From Chloroflexia bacterium SDU3-3 (GTDB taxonomy: Bacteria; Chloroflexota; Chloroflexia; Chloroflexales; Roseiflexaceae): 64,000 nucleotides of DNA. The DNA lies in assembly GCA_009268125.1 (NCBI GenBank), contig WBOU01000011.1, forward strand, positions 124,001 to 188,000, written 5' to 3'. The position numbers and the translations under genes were made by a program. Positions 1-8,012 of this stretch are shown here, one piece after another (positions within the stretch are counted from its first letter, which is position 1; every line of letters starts with the position of its first letter). Below the pieces are notes generated by a model, which searched no databases, was not told the DNA's origin, and worked only from the letters and a program-made list of their open reading frames with translations.

Positions 1-83
1 CGGTGGGCTTCTACGAGCGGGCGGGGTTCCGCAGCGACGAGAAGTTCGGGCTGGTGGCCAAGCCGCCGAGGGCGGGGGGATAG
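1..83 (+). CDS. GNAT-type N-acetyltransferase, C-terminal fragment (5' end outside window)
   Basis: The reading frame starting at base 3 runs without a stop to TAG at 81-83. It encodes VGFYERAGFRSDEKFGL followed by a short basic tail. The sequence GFYERAGF is the usual motif of the last strand and helix of GCN5-related acetyltransferases, which transfer acetyl from acetyl-CoA to an amine. Only the last 26 residues are in the window, so the substrate class cannot be judged. Confidence 0.6.
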   Translation, partial: VGFYERAGFRSDEKFGLVAKPPRAGG

Positions 84-253
84 CCTCCACGACCAGAGCG
101 GATGGCGCAGCAGGCAACTGCGGTGCACCGGCCCGCTACGGCACCGCGCATACCTACGAAAAACATCAGGAGAAAAGTAGGTTCTTCATCTTCTCTCAAA
201 AAAGATCATGAACTACGATAGACTCAATTTTTGATCCAGAAAGAGCAGAGTCT

Positions 254-1399
254 ATGCGTATCCACAGAAGAAGGTTCATAGCCAGCATCATAGCACTGCC
301 GTTTATCGGAACAGCCTCTAGGCAGCAAATTCCCTCTGCATCGGCAGCAGCAATCAATCATCCAGATAGAACCGTATCTGGATGGCCATTCAGCGACCTT
401 TTCATTAGCCCAACGAACCCACAGATCATGTACACGCAGGCAGGTTCACTCTATCGCTCGCAGGATGGCGGCACAACCTGGGAGCCGAGAACAGATCCTA
501 TCACACCCTACGCCTCATACTACTTCGACCCGCATGTGCCCGACCGTATCTTCGCCTCAGAAAGCCTAACGCTCCACCGCAGCACCGACGGCGGTCAGAC
601 TTGGGAGAAGGTGATGAACGGGCTACCCGAAGAGAAGTTTTACCCCCTCTTTTGTGCAATCAGCTTTCACCCATCCCAGCCTAACACGATCTACGCATCA
701 TCGATGAATGATGACCACATGTTTCCCATCCGCATCACAGGCATCTACCGCAGCACCGATGGCGGGGACTCGTGGGAAAAGATAGCCGAAAAAATGCTCA
801 TCATCGAGCTCAGCATCGCCCCAAGCGATCCGCAGATCATCTATGCCGGGCAGACATACTACGCAGGGCCTGGTGGATCGCGCGGCGGTGGCGGGATCAT
901 TCGCAGCAGCAATGGAGGCAGCACCTGGAAGCAACTCAACACCGGATTGCCCGACTTCACCACGGTCTATCAGATTATCGTCCACCCCAAGACCGACGCG
1001 ACGGCCTATGCGCGAACCGAGCACGAGATCCTTCGCACCACCAATGAGGGCGAGAACTGGGAAAAGCTCACCCACAGGCTGCCAGGGCACCTGGCCGAGA
1101 ACCAGATCACCGCGCTGGAAATCGACCCGAAAGATCCGCGAATCTTTATGTCTAGCGATGGGGTGGCCATCTACCGCACGGTCGACACCGGGAAGACCTG
1201 GAAAAAGACCCAAGGAAGCCTGCCATCCGACATAGCGGCCCTCGCAATCCACCCCACCACATCGGCTATCTATGCGGTGAGCCAGGAATTTGGCATCTTC
1301 ACCAGCGCCGATACTGGCACCACGTGGCAGCGCATCACGATCGCAGCCGAAGAGGCTGAGTTCCACCACGCCTATATACCGATAGTAGCAAAGCCCTAA
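254..1399 (+). CDS. Tat-exported Asp-box (BNR) beta-propeller protein
   Basis: The 381-residue protein starts with a twin-arginine signal (RRRFIAS followed by a hydrophobic stretch, residues 5-25), so it is probably exported folded by Tat. Seven Asp-box repeats of the form S-x-D-x-G-x-T-W follow: RSQDGGTTW, RSTDGGQTW, RSTDGGDSW, RSSNGGSTW, RTTNEGENW, RTVDTGKTW and TSADTGTTW. This spacing suggests a seven-bladed propeller of the sialidase/Ycf48/VPS10 fold. I see no sialidase catalytic arginine triad, so a binding or scaffold role is more likely than hydrolysis. GC content is lower than in most neighbours. The upstream sequence has only a weak ribosome binding site, so the start is chosen by the signal peptide. 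Confidence 0.8.
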   Translation: MRIHRRRFIASIIALPFIGTASRQQIPSASAAAINHPDRTVSGWPFSDLFISPTNPQIMYTQAGSLYRSQDGGTTWEPRTDPITPYASYYFDPHVPDRIFASESLTLHRSTDGGQTWEKVMNGLPEEKFYPLFCAISFHPSQPNTIYASSMNDDHMFPIRITGIYRSTDGGDSWEKIAEKMLIIELSIAPSDPQIIYAGQTYYAGPGGSRGGGGIIRSSNGGSTWKQLNTGLPDFTTVYQIIVHPKTDATAYARTEHEILRTTNEGENWEKLTHRLPGHLAENQITALEIDPKDPRIFMSSDGVAIYRTVDTGKTWKKTQGSLPSDIAALAIHPTTSAIYAVSQEFGIFTSADTGTTWQRITIAAEEAEFHHAYIPIVAKP

Positions 1400-1448
1400 G
1401 GAAGAATATCATCCTGATCGATTGACTAGCATGCGCACCATCTCACAC

Positions 1449-1472
1449 GCGGCCTTCTTTTTGGAAGGCCGC
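1449..1472 (+). terminator. Hairpin after the Asp-box gene
   Basis: A perfect 9-bp stem (GCGGCCTTC / GAAGGCCGC) with a six-base loop TTTTTG lies 50 bases after the stop of the Asp-box gene. There is no T-run after the stem, so its action as an intrinsic terminator is uncertain. Confidence 0.4.
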
Positions 1473-1508
1473 ATATCGCGCTTGAGGCATAGGGCTATAC
1501 ACAACCTG

Positions 1509-1670
1509 ATGGCCGCGCTGATCGCAGCGCGGCTGTTCGGCGCGTGCGGCCCCAGCGCTACCCCCATGCCATTTAGCACGATCCTCAATTACCGCATCCA
1601 CAGCATCTACCCCGGCGGCACAACCGTGGCTGAGAGCACGGCGGTGGTCGCACCCCCGCCGCAGCCCTGA
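1509..1670 (+). CDS. Possible small lipoprotein or gene remnant
   Basis: This short frame encodes 53 residues beginning MAALIAARLFGACGPSATP. The hydrophobic start followed by GAC-GPS looks like an imperfect lipobox, and the Pro/Thr-rich sequence after it resembles the spacer of exported lipoproteins. No domain follows, and the frame could start earlier at 1422. It may be a remnant of a longer lipoprotein or chance. Apart from the hairpin at 1449 and a promoter near 1692, nothing else is visible in the 330-base spacer. Confidence 0.25.
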   Translation: MAALIAARLFGACGPSATPMPFSTILNYRIHSIYPGGTTVAESTAVVAPPPQP

Positions 1671-1691
1671 TCGGGCGCTGGCGCGATAATC

Positions 1692-1700
1692 TGCTATCAT
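1692..1700 (+). promoter_or_regulatory. Extended -10 promoter element
   Basis: TGCTATCAT followed by AG lies 34 bases upstream of the zinc-ribbon gene at 1734. The same string recurs upstream of genes at 14069, 18241 and (as GCGCTATCATAG) 29019, which supports a promoter role for this host. Confidence 0.45.
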
Positions 1701-1733
1701 AGCCGAGTATTTACCGCGTATACCGGGGACACG

Positions 1734-2102
1734 ATGAAGATTCTCTACTGCTGGCGCTGCCAGCGCGACGTGCCCATGCTGGATGAGCAGGAGTTCGCCC
1801 GCATCGCGCCGCTGCACACCCAGGGTATCGAGTCGATCAAGGCCTACCGCGAGCAGCACGGGGTGGGGCTGGCGGATGTGGCGGTCGACGAGCACTTCCA
1901 GGCGCTGCGCGAGGCCTACCGGCAGATCACCGGTGTGGATGAGCCGGACCAGAATGAGATCCGGCACCACCGAATCGCGCTCTACGGGCCGCCGTGCGCG
2001 GCCTGCGGCAAGCCGCTGCGCACGCCGCAGGCGCGGATGTGCGCAGCGTGCGGGGCCGACAGGGGCGCGGGGAATACAGGAGATCGCAAAAACGATTGTT
2101 GA
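1734..2102 (+). CDS. Small zinc-ribbon-like protein of unknown function
   Basis: The 122-residue protein has an N-terminal CWRC pair (residues 6-9) and a C-terminal pair of CxxC motifs, CAACGKPL and CAACGADR, about 15 residues apart. The latter is the pattern of a zinc ribbon. The middle is helical and acidic, with no family that I can name. The N-terminal MKILYCWRC start looks like a second metal-binding knuckle. It sits in a run of small unknown genes on the same strand, and an extended -10 element lies upstream. A nucleic-acid or protein-binding role is possible but unsupported. Confidence 0.65.
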   Translation: MKILYCWRCQRDVPMLDEQEFARIAPLHTQGIESIKAYREQHGVGLADVAVDEHFQALREAYRQITGVDEPDQNEIRHHRIALYGPPCAACGKPLRTPQARMCAACGADRGAGNTGDRKNDC

Positions 2103-2209
2103 TGCCGCGTGCCATGCCAGGTGAGCTTCGCGGCCCAGCTACTGGCAATCGAGCAGAGCATGGCGCACATCAAAAAAACAGCATATACTCAAAGATAGTG
2201 GGAGCACCA

Positions 2210-2620
2210 ATGGAGCGACTCTTTCAAAACCACACATTCGAGGTCACACATCTGCGCGGCTGCACGGTGGATGCGCTGGTGGGCATGGTGGACCCGGCGG
2301 ACATGCACCCATATATCGTGCTGCTGAAACCGAGCGAGCAGCCGTGGCAGATGCTGTTCCTCGACATCGGCGCGGGCTTCTGGGAGGAGTGGACGGATGA
2401 GGAGGCCGCCGAGCAGCTGGCGGATGAGGATGAGACCTTTGTGGACTACGCCGCGCAGTTCGGGCTGCACGGCGCAGAGATAGGCGAGATCTTCTGCCAG
2501 CCCATGGCCGAAGACGCGCAGTCGGCGATCAGCATCCAGTTTGCCAGCGGCACGCTGCGGCTCGCGCCCAGCGACCCGCAGGAGATCGGGTGCGATACGG
2601 AGATCTCGTTCAGCAGCTAG
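2210..2620 (+). CDS. Acidic hypothetical protein
   Basis: The start is placed at ATG 2210, giving 136 residues, because GGGAGC precedes it; the open frame extends further upstream only through sequence that overlaps the previous gene. The protein is strongly acidic (for example EEWTDEEAAEQLADEDE in the middle) and has no signal peptide or membrane segment. I do not recognise a family. It is followed after 17 bases by a membrane protein on the same strand, so the two may be co-transcribed. Confidence 0.6.
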   Translation: MERLFQNHTFEVTHLRGCTVDALVGMVDPADMHPYIVLLKPSEQPWQMLFLDIGAGFWEEWTDEEAAEQLADEDETFVDYAAQFGLHGAEIGEIFCQPMAEDAQSAISIQFASGTLRLAPSDPQEIGCDTEISFSS

Positions 2621-2637
2621 CAACCGCGGAGGTGGCT

Positions 2638-3066
2638 ATGGCAAACAGCGCTCAGTTTCTAGCCACAGCAATCGAGTATGTCGGCATCATCTTCCTAGCG
2701 ATCTTCTTCTTCCCCTTCCTCATCCCGCCGGTGGCCATGCTCATCCAGTCGGCGGATGATGAGGAGGACCCAGGGACCATTCGCTCCACCGCCATGCTGC
2801 TGATCGCGATGGCCGTTCAGATCAGCCTGTGGGGGCTGCACTGGGGAAAGAAAAATGAGGGCACGGATCTGGGTGCGGGAATAAACGCCTTCCGCCAGCT
2901 CATGCTCAACGCAGTGGCGATCAATGTGCTCGGCCAGCTCGCGACCATCCTGCTGGGTGGGCGCATCTCGTACGCTATCCTCATCCTCACGGTGCTGCTG
3001 ATCATCGGCACGGTGGCCAGCATGAAGCTCACCCTGATGATCGACGAGCGCCGCGAGCGCGACTAG
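2638..3066 (+). CDS. Small membrane protein, four predicted TM helices
   Basis: The start at 2638 is preceded by GGAGG at a good distance. The 142-residue product has hydrophobic segments at about residues 12-36, 50-68, 86-104 and 108-130. The loop after the first helix is acidic (SADDEEDPG) and the tail is charged (DERRERD). No catalytic motif or named family is recognised. It lies directly after the acidic protein at 2210, and a strong hairpin follows at 3143, so these two genes probably form one short transcript. Confidence 0.6.
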   Translation: MANSAQFLATAIEYVGIIFLAIFFFPFLIPPVAMLIQSADDEEDPGTIRSTAMLLIAMAVQISLWGLHWGKKNEGTDLGAGINAFRQLMLNAVAINVLGQLATILLGGRISYAILILTVLLIIGTVASMKLTLMIDERRERD

Positions 3067-3142
3067 GGCGCGGCGGGGGCGCGAAGGAACGAGCGCTAGG
3101 CGGCGATCGTGTGCAGCACCCGCGCGCAGGCGGGCAATCTGA

Positions 3143-3174
3143 AGCCGCCGCACCCCCAGGGCGCGGCGGCTTTG
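3143..3174 (+). terminator. Terminator hairpin between convergent genes
   Basis: A perfect 9-bp stem AGCCGCCGC / GCGGCGGCT with an 11-base loop is followed by TTT. It lies between the membrane protein (+) and the oxidoreductase (-), so it may serve both strands. Confidence 0.55.
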
Positions 3175-3180
3175 CGCGCT

Positions 3181-4065
3181 TTAGAGCGCGGCAGCGGCGG
3201 GGATGATCTCCTTCGCAAAGGTCTCCAGCGGGGCGATGGTGTAGACATCAGGCATGTTGAAGATGGCGTGGGTGAAGCCCATCTGCGCGAGATCCTTCAG
3301 CCGCTGGATAACCCCGCCGACGGTATCGCTGCCGGAGAGATGAACCGTGCTGAGCGATGTCTTCTCAACCGTGTCGTAGTCGCGCCCGAGCGCATCGCAG
3401 TGCTGCTTGAGCGTATCGAGGGCGCTCTGCATCTTCGCCTGCCCCACCCACTCGCCAATATTGCAGGCATCCGCATACTGCGCCACCATGCGCAGCGTCT
3501 TATTTGGCCCCGTGCCGCCGACCATCACGCGCGGGTGTGGGGTCGAGATTGGGCGCGGGTTGTTCGTGATCGCCGGGGCTGAGAAGTGCTTGCCGACAAA
3601 CGCCGCCTCATCGCCCTGCCAGAGCGCCGTAGCCAGCTTCAGGCAATCCTCAAGCTGCTCGAAGCGCTCGGAGGTGGCCGGGTAGGGCACGCCGTAGCCC
3701 AGGGCCTCATTCTCATACCAGGCCGCACCGATGCCGAAATAGGTGCGGCCCCCGGCGAGAATATCGAGCGTGTTGACGGTCTTCAGCAGCACTGAGGGGT
3801 AGCGGTAGATAACGCCTGTGACCAACACGCCGAGATATGCCTTCTCGGTGAGGCCTGCAATATAGCCAAGCGTGGTGTAGGCCTCCATCATGGGGTCGGT
3901 GTGCGCCTCGCCAAATAGGCCCTCGATCTGGTAGAAATGGTCCATGACCCACAGGCTTGAGAAGCCCGCAGCCTCGGCGGTGGTGACGATCTCCTTGATC
4001 GTTGGCCGAATAGCGGCGGGGCCGCCGGGGTATTTGAACGATGGGATCTGCAATCCTATCTGCAT
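3181..4065 (-). CDS. LLM-class (luciferase-like) F420/flavin-dependent oxidoreductase
   Basis: The 294-residue protein has the TIM-barrel landmarks of the luciferase-like monooxygenase family. The start is MQIGLQIPSF, followed by AGFSSLWVMDHF, then LAGGRTYFGIGAAW near residue 110 and PRVMVGGTGPNKTL near residue 190. In Chloroflexota and Actinomycetota, members with this layout usually use coenzyme F420, though FMN cannot be excluded from sequence alone. AAGGAG lies eight bases before the start. A second deazaflavin-type enzyme at 27534 makes F420 use by this organism more plausible. The substrate is unknown. Confidence 0.88.
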   Translation of the reverse strand: MQIGLQIPSFKYPGGPAAIRPTIKEIVTTAEAAGFSSLWVMDHFYQIEGLFGEAHTDPMMEAYTTLGYIAGLTEKAYLGVLVTGVIYRYPSVLLKTVNTLDILAGGRTYFGIGAAWYENEALGYGVPYPATSERFEQLEDCLKLATALWQGDEAAFVGKHFSAPAITNNPRPISTPHPRVMVGGTGPNKTLRMVAQYADACNIGEWVGQAKMQSALDTLKQHCDALGRDYDTVEKTSLSTVHLSGSDTVGGVIQRLKDLAQMGFTHAIFNMPDVYTIAPLETFAKEIIPAAAAL

Positions 4066-4312
4066 GGTCGATCTCCTTCAGGCTTAATTGACATGAAAGC
4101 TCGGCAGCGGCGACGGCGGACAGATCTCTAGCGGCAACCGGAGTCTGCACATAGAATACCAATCTTCCCTGAGAACCACTATGATAATCCTCCAGATTTC
4201 TAGCAGGATTCTCTTGATTTGTCGGGGCGATGCAGGGTTATGCTACTATCTACCATCGTTGGGGCAGACATGAGCCACCGCTGCTCAACAGCTATCAGGA
4301 GGAAAGCAACCT

Positions 4313-4825
4313 ATGCACCCGCGCATCAGCATCACCCAGGGCGACATCACCAAGGCCGAGGTCGATGCCATCGTCAACGCCGCCAACTCCGCGCTGCAGG
4401 GCGGCGGCGGCGTGGATGGCGCGATCCACCGCGCCGCCGGGCCGCAGCTTGCCGAGGCGGGGCGCAGGCTGGGCCGCTGCGCCACCGGCGACGCCAAGAT
4501 CACCCCTGGGTTCGGGCTGCGGGCACGCTGGGTTATCCATACCGTCGGGCCGGTGTGGCAGGGCGGCCAGCGCGGCGAGCAGGAGCTGCTGGCGCAGTGC
4601 TACCGGCGCAGCCTGGCCCTGGCCGCGCAGCATCAGGTGGCCACGCTGGCGTTCCCCTCGATCAGCACGGGGCGCTACCGCTTCCCGCTGGAGCTGGCCG
4701 CGCCGATCGCGCTGCGCGAGATCGGCGCGGCGCTGGTGGAAAACCCGGCGCTGGCCGAGGTGCTCGTGGTCTGCTTCGAGCCGCAGGTGTACGAGGCCTA
4801 CCTGCGGCTGGCGCAGGCCGGGTAG
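4313..4825 (+). CDS. Macro domain protein (YmdB-like O-acetyl-ADP-ribose deacetylase)
   Basis: This 170-residue protein is a stand-alone macro domain. It carries GDITKAEVDAIVNAAN, LQGGGGVDGAIHRAAG, WVIHTVGPVW and SISTGRYRFPLE, the ligand-binding loops of the ADP-ribose pocket. YmdB and MacroD relatives hydrolyse O-acetyl-ADP-ribose and remove mono-ADP-ribose from acidic residues, and the GGGGVD loop is typical of the catalytic clade. The start at 4313 has AGGAGGAAA upstream. It is followed by a small gene on the same strand; no sirtuin gene is visible nearby. Confidence 0.92.
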   Translation: MHPRISITQGDITKAEVDAIVNAANSALQGGGGVDGAIHRAAGPQLAEAGRRLGRCATGDAKITPGFGLRARWVIHTVGPVWQGGQRGEQELLAQCYRRSLALAAQHQVATLAFPSISTGRYRFPLELAAPIALREIGAALVENPALAEVLVVCFEPQVYEAYLRLAQAG

Positions 4826-4930
4826 CAGGCCGAAGCAAAAAGATCTCGCCAAACGCCGCAAAAAGCGGTATAGTGTGCGATGCCAGCAGCGCCGCTGGCC
4901 CGCCAGCAGCCAGCACCGACGGAGGCCGCC

Positions 4931-5143
4931 ATGCCACTCAGACGCCAGCCGACCCAGGAAGAGATCGACGAGGCATACCTGCGCATGTGGGATGTCTACG
5001 TCACCACGCTCCAGGCCGACCTTGAGGCATACGCCGAATCCTACGATCAGGCGGCGGCAGACGCCCGCGACCACGCCGAGGCCGCCGAGCGCGCCACGCC
5101 GCGCAAGAAGCGGCCTAGACGCAGCCGCCAGCCAGAGACCTAG
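4931..5143 (+). CDS. Small charged hypothetical protein
   Basis: The start at 4931 is preferred over an in-frame ATG at 4880 because GGAGG precedes it. The 70-residue product is helical, with an acidic first half (EEIDEAYLRMWDVYVTTLQ) and a strongly basic tail (RKKRPRRSRQ). It has no cysteine, signal or membrane segment. I do not recognise it. The basic tail would suit nucleic-acid contact, but that is inference only. A good terminator follows at 5164. Confidence 0.5.
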   Translation: MPLRRQPTQEEIDEAYLRMWDVYVTTLQADLEAYAESYDQAAADARDHAEAAERATPRKKRPRRSRQPET

Positions 5144-5163
5144 AGCACATAGAGATGCCATAG

Positions 5164-5185
5164 CGCCCGCCCCTGGCGGGCGTTT
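5164..5185 (+). terminator. Intrinsic terminator
   Basis: A perfect 8-bp stem CGCCCGCC / GGCGGGCG with a CCT loop is followed by TTTCT, just after the small gene ending at 5143. Confidence 0.65.
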
Positions 5186-5252
5186 CTGAGCGCCCCACCT
5201 ACGAGCACATATCGAAAATACCGCATCGCAGCGCGATCGCAGCCTTGGCCTA

Positions 5253-5261
5253 TGCTATAAT
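5253..5261 (+). promoter_or_regulatory. Extended -10 promoter
   Basis: TGCTATAAT is a perfect extended -10 element lying 42 bases before the start of the coiled-coil gene at 5303. No clear -35 is visible, as is usual for extended -10 promoters. Confidence 0.5.
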
Positions 5262-5302
5262 TGGCGCGTAGGTCAGCCCCGCCCATGCACTGAGGGAGCG
5301 CT

Positions 5303-6574
5303 ATGCAGCCCACGACCATCCTGCTGCTTCTGATCGCTGTCGTCCTCGCCATCGCCATCGCGCTGATCGGCGTGGCCATGCTGCGCCCGCGCCAGCGCAG
5401 GCCCAACGCCCTGCTGGTGGGCAGCCCCGCCCACCCAGCCATGATCATCCACGCCTACCGCCCGCAGCCCAGCGAGCAGCGTGCCCGCATCCCCATAGCC
5501 CCAGGGCAGCTGGCCGCGCTTGAGGCGCTGGTGCGCCACGTGCCGCAGCTGGCCACATCGGCCAGCGCGCGCACCCTGGTGGTGCGCTTCACCGCAGGGG
5601 TGGCCGCGCGGCTCTCAAGCGGCACCGCCCCGCTGATGCCCGCGCTGGAAGGTGGCGCGCGCGCCATCGCGATCGGGCCAGATGGCCAGATCCTCGGCCA
5701 GGGCGCGCCTATTGCGGCGGTCGTGCCCGCTGCGGCTGCGGCTACAGCGGTGTGGCAGGTGCTGGCCATGGCGACCGCGCAGTACTACCTGGTGGGTATC
5801 AGCAAGCGCCTCGCAACCATCGAGCAGCAGCTGGATGAGCTGCAGCAGCGCATGCGCAACCAGGATATGGCCAGCCTGCGCAACAACTTCAAGCGCCTGC
5901 AGTCCACTCGCGCCGCGCTGGCCGGGTCGGCGCTTACCGAGTTTGATATGCAGTCGTTCGTGAATGAGGTGGACACCATCGACCGCGAGTGCGGCAGGAT
6001 CATGGAGAACGCCGCCATTGAGGTGGAGCGGATCGCCAAGCGTCTGGAGGGCATGAGCCTAAAGGGCAGCTTCGACCCCGCCGAGAAGATGCGCGAGGCC
6101 CAGCGTCGTGTGGATGAGCACGCCCAGTTCGCCCAGCTGTGGGCCATGGCCGCATCCAGCCGCGCCGCCGCCGCCGAGGTGCGCTGCGCGCTGCCCACCG
6201 ACAGCGGTGTCGCCCTGCGCCGCCTCCAGGAGCTGCGGAGCGAGATCCCGCGCTGGGCATCGGCGGGGCAGGGGTTCGCCGCAATGCTCAAGCAGCGCGC
6301 AGGCGATATCGGCTCGATGGGCGGCTGGTGGAAAAACGACCACGACTACCAGGAGGACATGGTCAAGGCCGCCGACCAGGTGCGGCGGCAGTTCGCCGCC
6401 TACCAGCGCGACATCGAGCGCAGCCTCGATGCGGCGACGGCGCAGATCGCAGCGAGCAGCGAGCAGAAGGCCCAGCCGCTGCACCTGCTGCTGGAAATCG
6501 ACCCCGAGGGGACGATCACGGCGGCGCAGCGGCTGATCACGCCGGGGGCCAAGGCCCGCGCCAAGCGGGCCTAG
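5303..6574 (+). CDS. Membrane-anchored coiled-coil protein of unknown function
   Basis: The 423-residue protein begins with a single strong membrane helix (residues 5-27, ILLLLIAVVLAIAIALIG) and then a basic stop-transfer patch. A second mildly hydrophobic Ala-rich stretch lies near residues 143-165. From about residue 170 to 390 it is rich in long charged helices, including QLDELQQRMRNQDMASL, which should form coiled coil. No enzyme motif is visible. The C-terminus is basic (KARAKRA). Its stop overlaps by four bases the stop of the convergent Rieske gene. A structural or signalling membrane scaffold is possible; I do not recognise a family. Confidence 0.7.
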   Translation: MQPTTILLLLIAVVLAIAIALIGVAMLRPRQRRPNALLVGSPAHPAMIIHAYRPQPSEQRARIPIAPGQLAALEALVRHVPQLATSASARTLVVRFTAGVAARLSSGTAPLMPALEGGARAIAIGPDGQILGQGAPIAAVVPAAAAATAVWQVLAMATAQYYLVGISKRLATIEQQLDELQQRMRNQDMASLRNNFKRLQSTRAALAGSALTEFDMQSFVNEVDTIDRECGRIMENAAIEVERIAKRLEGMSLKGSFDPAEKMREAQRRVDEHAQFAQLWAMAASSRAAAAEVRCALPTDSGVALRRLQELRSEIPRWASAGQGFAAMLKQRAGDIGSMGGWWKNDHDYQEDMVKAADQVRRQFAAYQRDIERSLDAATAQIAASSEQKAQPLHLLLEIDPEGTITAAQRLITPGAKARAKRA

Positions 6575-7452
6575 CCCGCGCTGCGGGCGCGCACCTGCAC
6601 GCGCCCCCCGCTGATGCGGACATCGTAGGCGGGCTGGGGGAAGGTGGCCGGGCCGTGCACCACCGCGCCGCTGCGCATGTCGAACACCGAGTCGTGCCAG
6701 GGGCATTGGATGCAGTGGCCGTCGGGCGTGCCCTCATCCAGCGGCGCCCCGGCGTGGCTGCACACCGCCCCGATGGCCCAGACCCGCTCGCCCTCGCGGT
6801 AGAGCAGCACCGGCGCGTCGGCCACATCCACCCGCTGCGGCGCGCCCTCGGCCAGGTCGATCTCGGCCAGCGCATCCTCCCACTCGCCCTCCGCTTCGGG
6901 CGGGTCGCTGTGGTTCACGCCAACCTTATGTCGATACACCAGATCGCCGCCCAGCGCCCCGGCGGCCCCCACCAGCCCAAACGCCGCCAGCGCGAGGCCC
7001 ACGCCCACGCCGCGCTGGCCGCCACGCCGCGCCACCAGCGACAGCAGGTAGAGGCCCAGCGCCGAGCCGTTCAGGATGCCGTGCAGCGCACCGGTGGCAG
7101 TCGCCTGCTGGGGAATGGTCGAGTAGTCCGCCGCGCCCGCCAGGGCAGTAGGCACCGCCGCAGCCGCGCCCGCCATAATCAGGGTGTCGGCGGCGCGCTC
7201 GGCATCGGGCGAGCCGGTGATAGCCGCAGCAAGGTCGCACAGCGCGGCTAGGCTCCACGCGCCGATTGGGATGTCGGTGAGAATGGGGTGCAGGGGGTGG
7301 CCCAGCGCGGTGCCGTGCAGCGCGTCGGCCACGCGGCGGGCGGGCGGGCCGCCGCGCATCACCAGGCGATGGATGGCCTCGGCCACCGCCGCGCCGCGCT
7401 CGGCCAGCGCCTGCGACTTCGCTATCCGCGCTTCGATCTGTGTTGGTAGCAT
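6571..7452 (-). CDS. DUF2231 membrane domain fused to a Rieske [2Fe-2S] domain
   Basis: The N-terminal part (residues about 45-170) has HGTALGHPLHPILTDIPIGAW and four hydrophobic helices typical of DUF2231 membrane proteins. The C-terminal part (about 205-293) is a Rieske fold with both cluster-binding boxes: C231-S-H233 and C250-P-W-H253. The fusion should place an iron-sulfur redox module next to a small membrane domain. The partner and direction of electron flow are unknown. The Rieske part resembles ferredoxin-type subunits of oxygenases and nitrite reductases. The protein is complete at 293 residues. Confidence 0.88.
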   Translation of the reverse strand: MLPTQIEARIAKSQALAERGAAVAEAIHRLVMRGGPPARRVADALHGTALGHPLHPILTDIPIGAWSLAALCDLAAAITGSPDAERAADTLIMAGAAAAVPTALAGAADYSTIPQQATATGALHGILNGSALGLYLLSLVARRGGQRGVGVGLALAAFGLVGAAGALGGDLVYRHKVGVNHSDPPEAEGEWEDALAEIDLAEGAPQRVDVADAPVLLYREGERVWAIGAVCSHAGAPLDEGTPDGHCIQCPWHDSVFDMRSGAVVHGPATFPQPAYDVRISGGRVQVRARSAG

Positions 7453-7527
7453 GATCTCCGCCTTTCATCTCGCATTTGCTGCTCGATGAAGCGCACAGAT
7501 CGTGCCACAGATTCCTGCTCAATCGCC

Positions 7528-7559
7528 GAAGGGCTAGCCCTTCACATAGCATCACTTTT
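7528..7559 (-). repeat. Terminal fragment of dispersed intergenic element, reversed
   Basis: Read on the minus strand this matches the end of the dispersed element, an AAAAGTGA...ATGTGAAGGGC pattern ending in the GAAGGGCTAGCCCTTC palindrome. The full copy starting at 7694 lies beside it in the opposite orientation. Confidence 0.6.
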
Positions 7560-7693
7560 CTAGGCGACTCATTTGGAAGCGACAAAGCAAGAAAGGTAAC
7601 CAGCCAAACCTTGCGCCGTGCATCGTTGTTTGTAACCTATGTTAAAAAGAAGCACCGCGTCTACGTAGCTCGCAAGCTATGATTACCGATCCA

Positions 7694-8011
7694 CCCTACT
7701 CACCCAGCCCATGCGGCGAAGGTGCCGCTAGGATTTTGCTGGCCATATGCACGAACCCCAGCCGCCAGGGAACAGCATTGGAAGGCTCAAAATTGGGGGT
7801 TTCGAAGGGGGTGACACCCCCTCGCGGGGTTCCTAGGGGCTGGCCCCTAGGCGCTGCCCGCGCAGGGCATGCACCCACCAACCAAGAGGGACTGTTATCA
7901 TTGAGGCCGTAGCCGGGTCATCCCAACCGGGCAACGCTGCAAGCATTCCCTACGGTCGACCCGACCCCAAAATAACGCGTACATGCCCCCAAAAGTGACA
8001 CCCTGTAAGGG
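7694..8011 (+). repeat. Dispersed hairpin-rich intergenic element, copy 1
   Basis: This is a full-length copy of a family found at least eight times in the window. Landmarks in order are CCCATGCGGCGAAGGTGCCG, then a GGCCATATGCACGAA core, a GGGGG...CCCCC hairpin near 7816, a CTAGGGGCTGGCCCCTAG palindrome near 7833, a degenerate GGTCGGCCCGACC hairpin and the AAAAGTGACACC end. Short frames on either strand lack starts, and their peptides are not conserved in length, so it is treated as non-coding. It ends exactly at the stop codon of the sugar permease at 8013. It fills most of the 560-base spacer. Confidence 0.85.
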
Positions 8012-8012
8012 T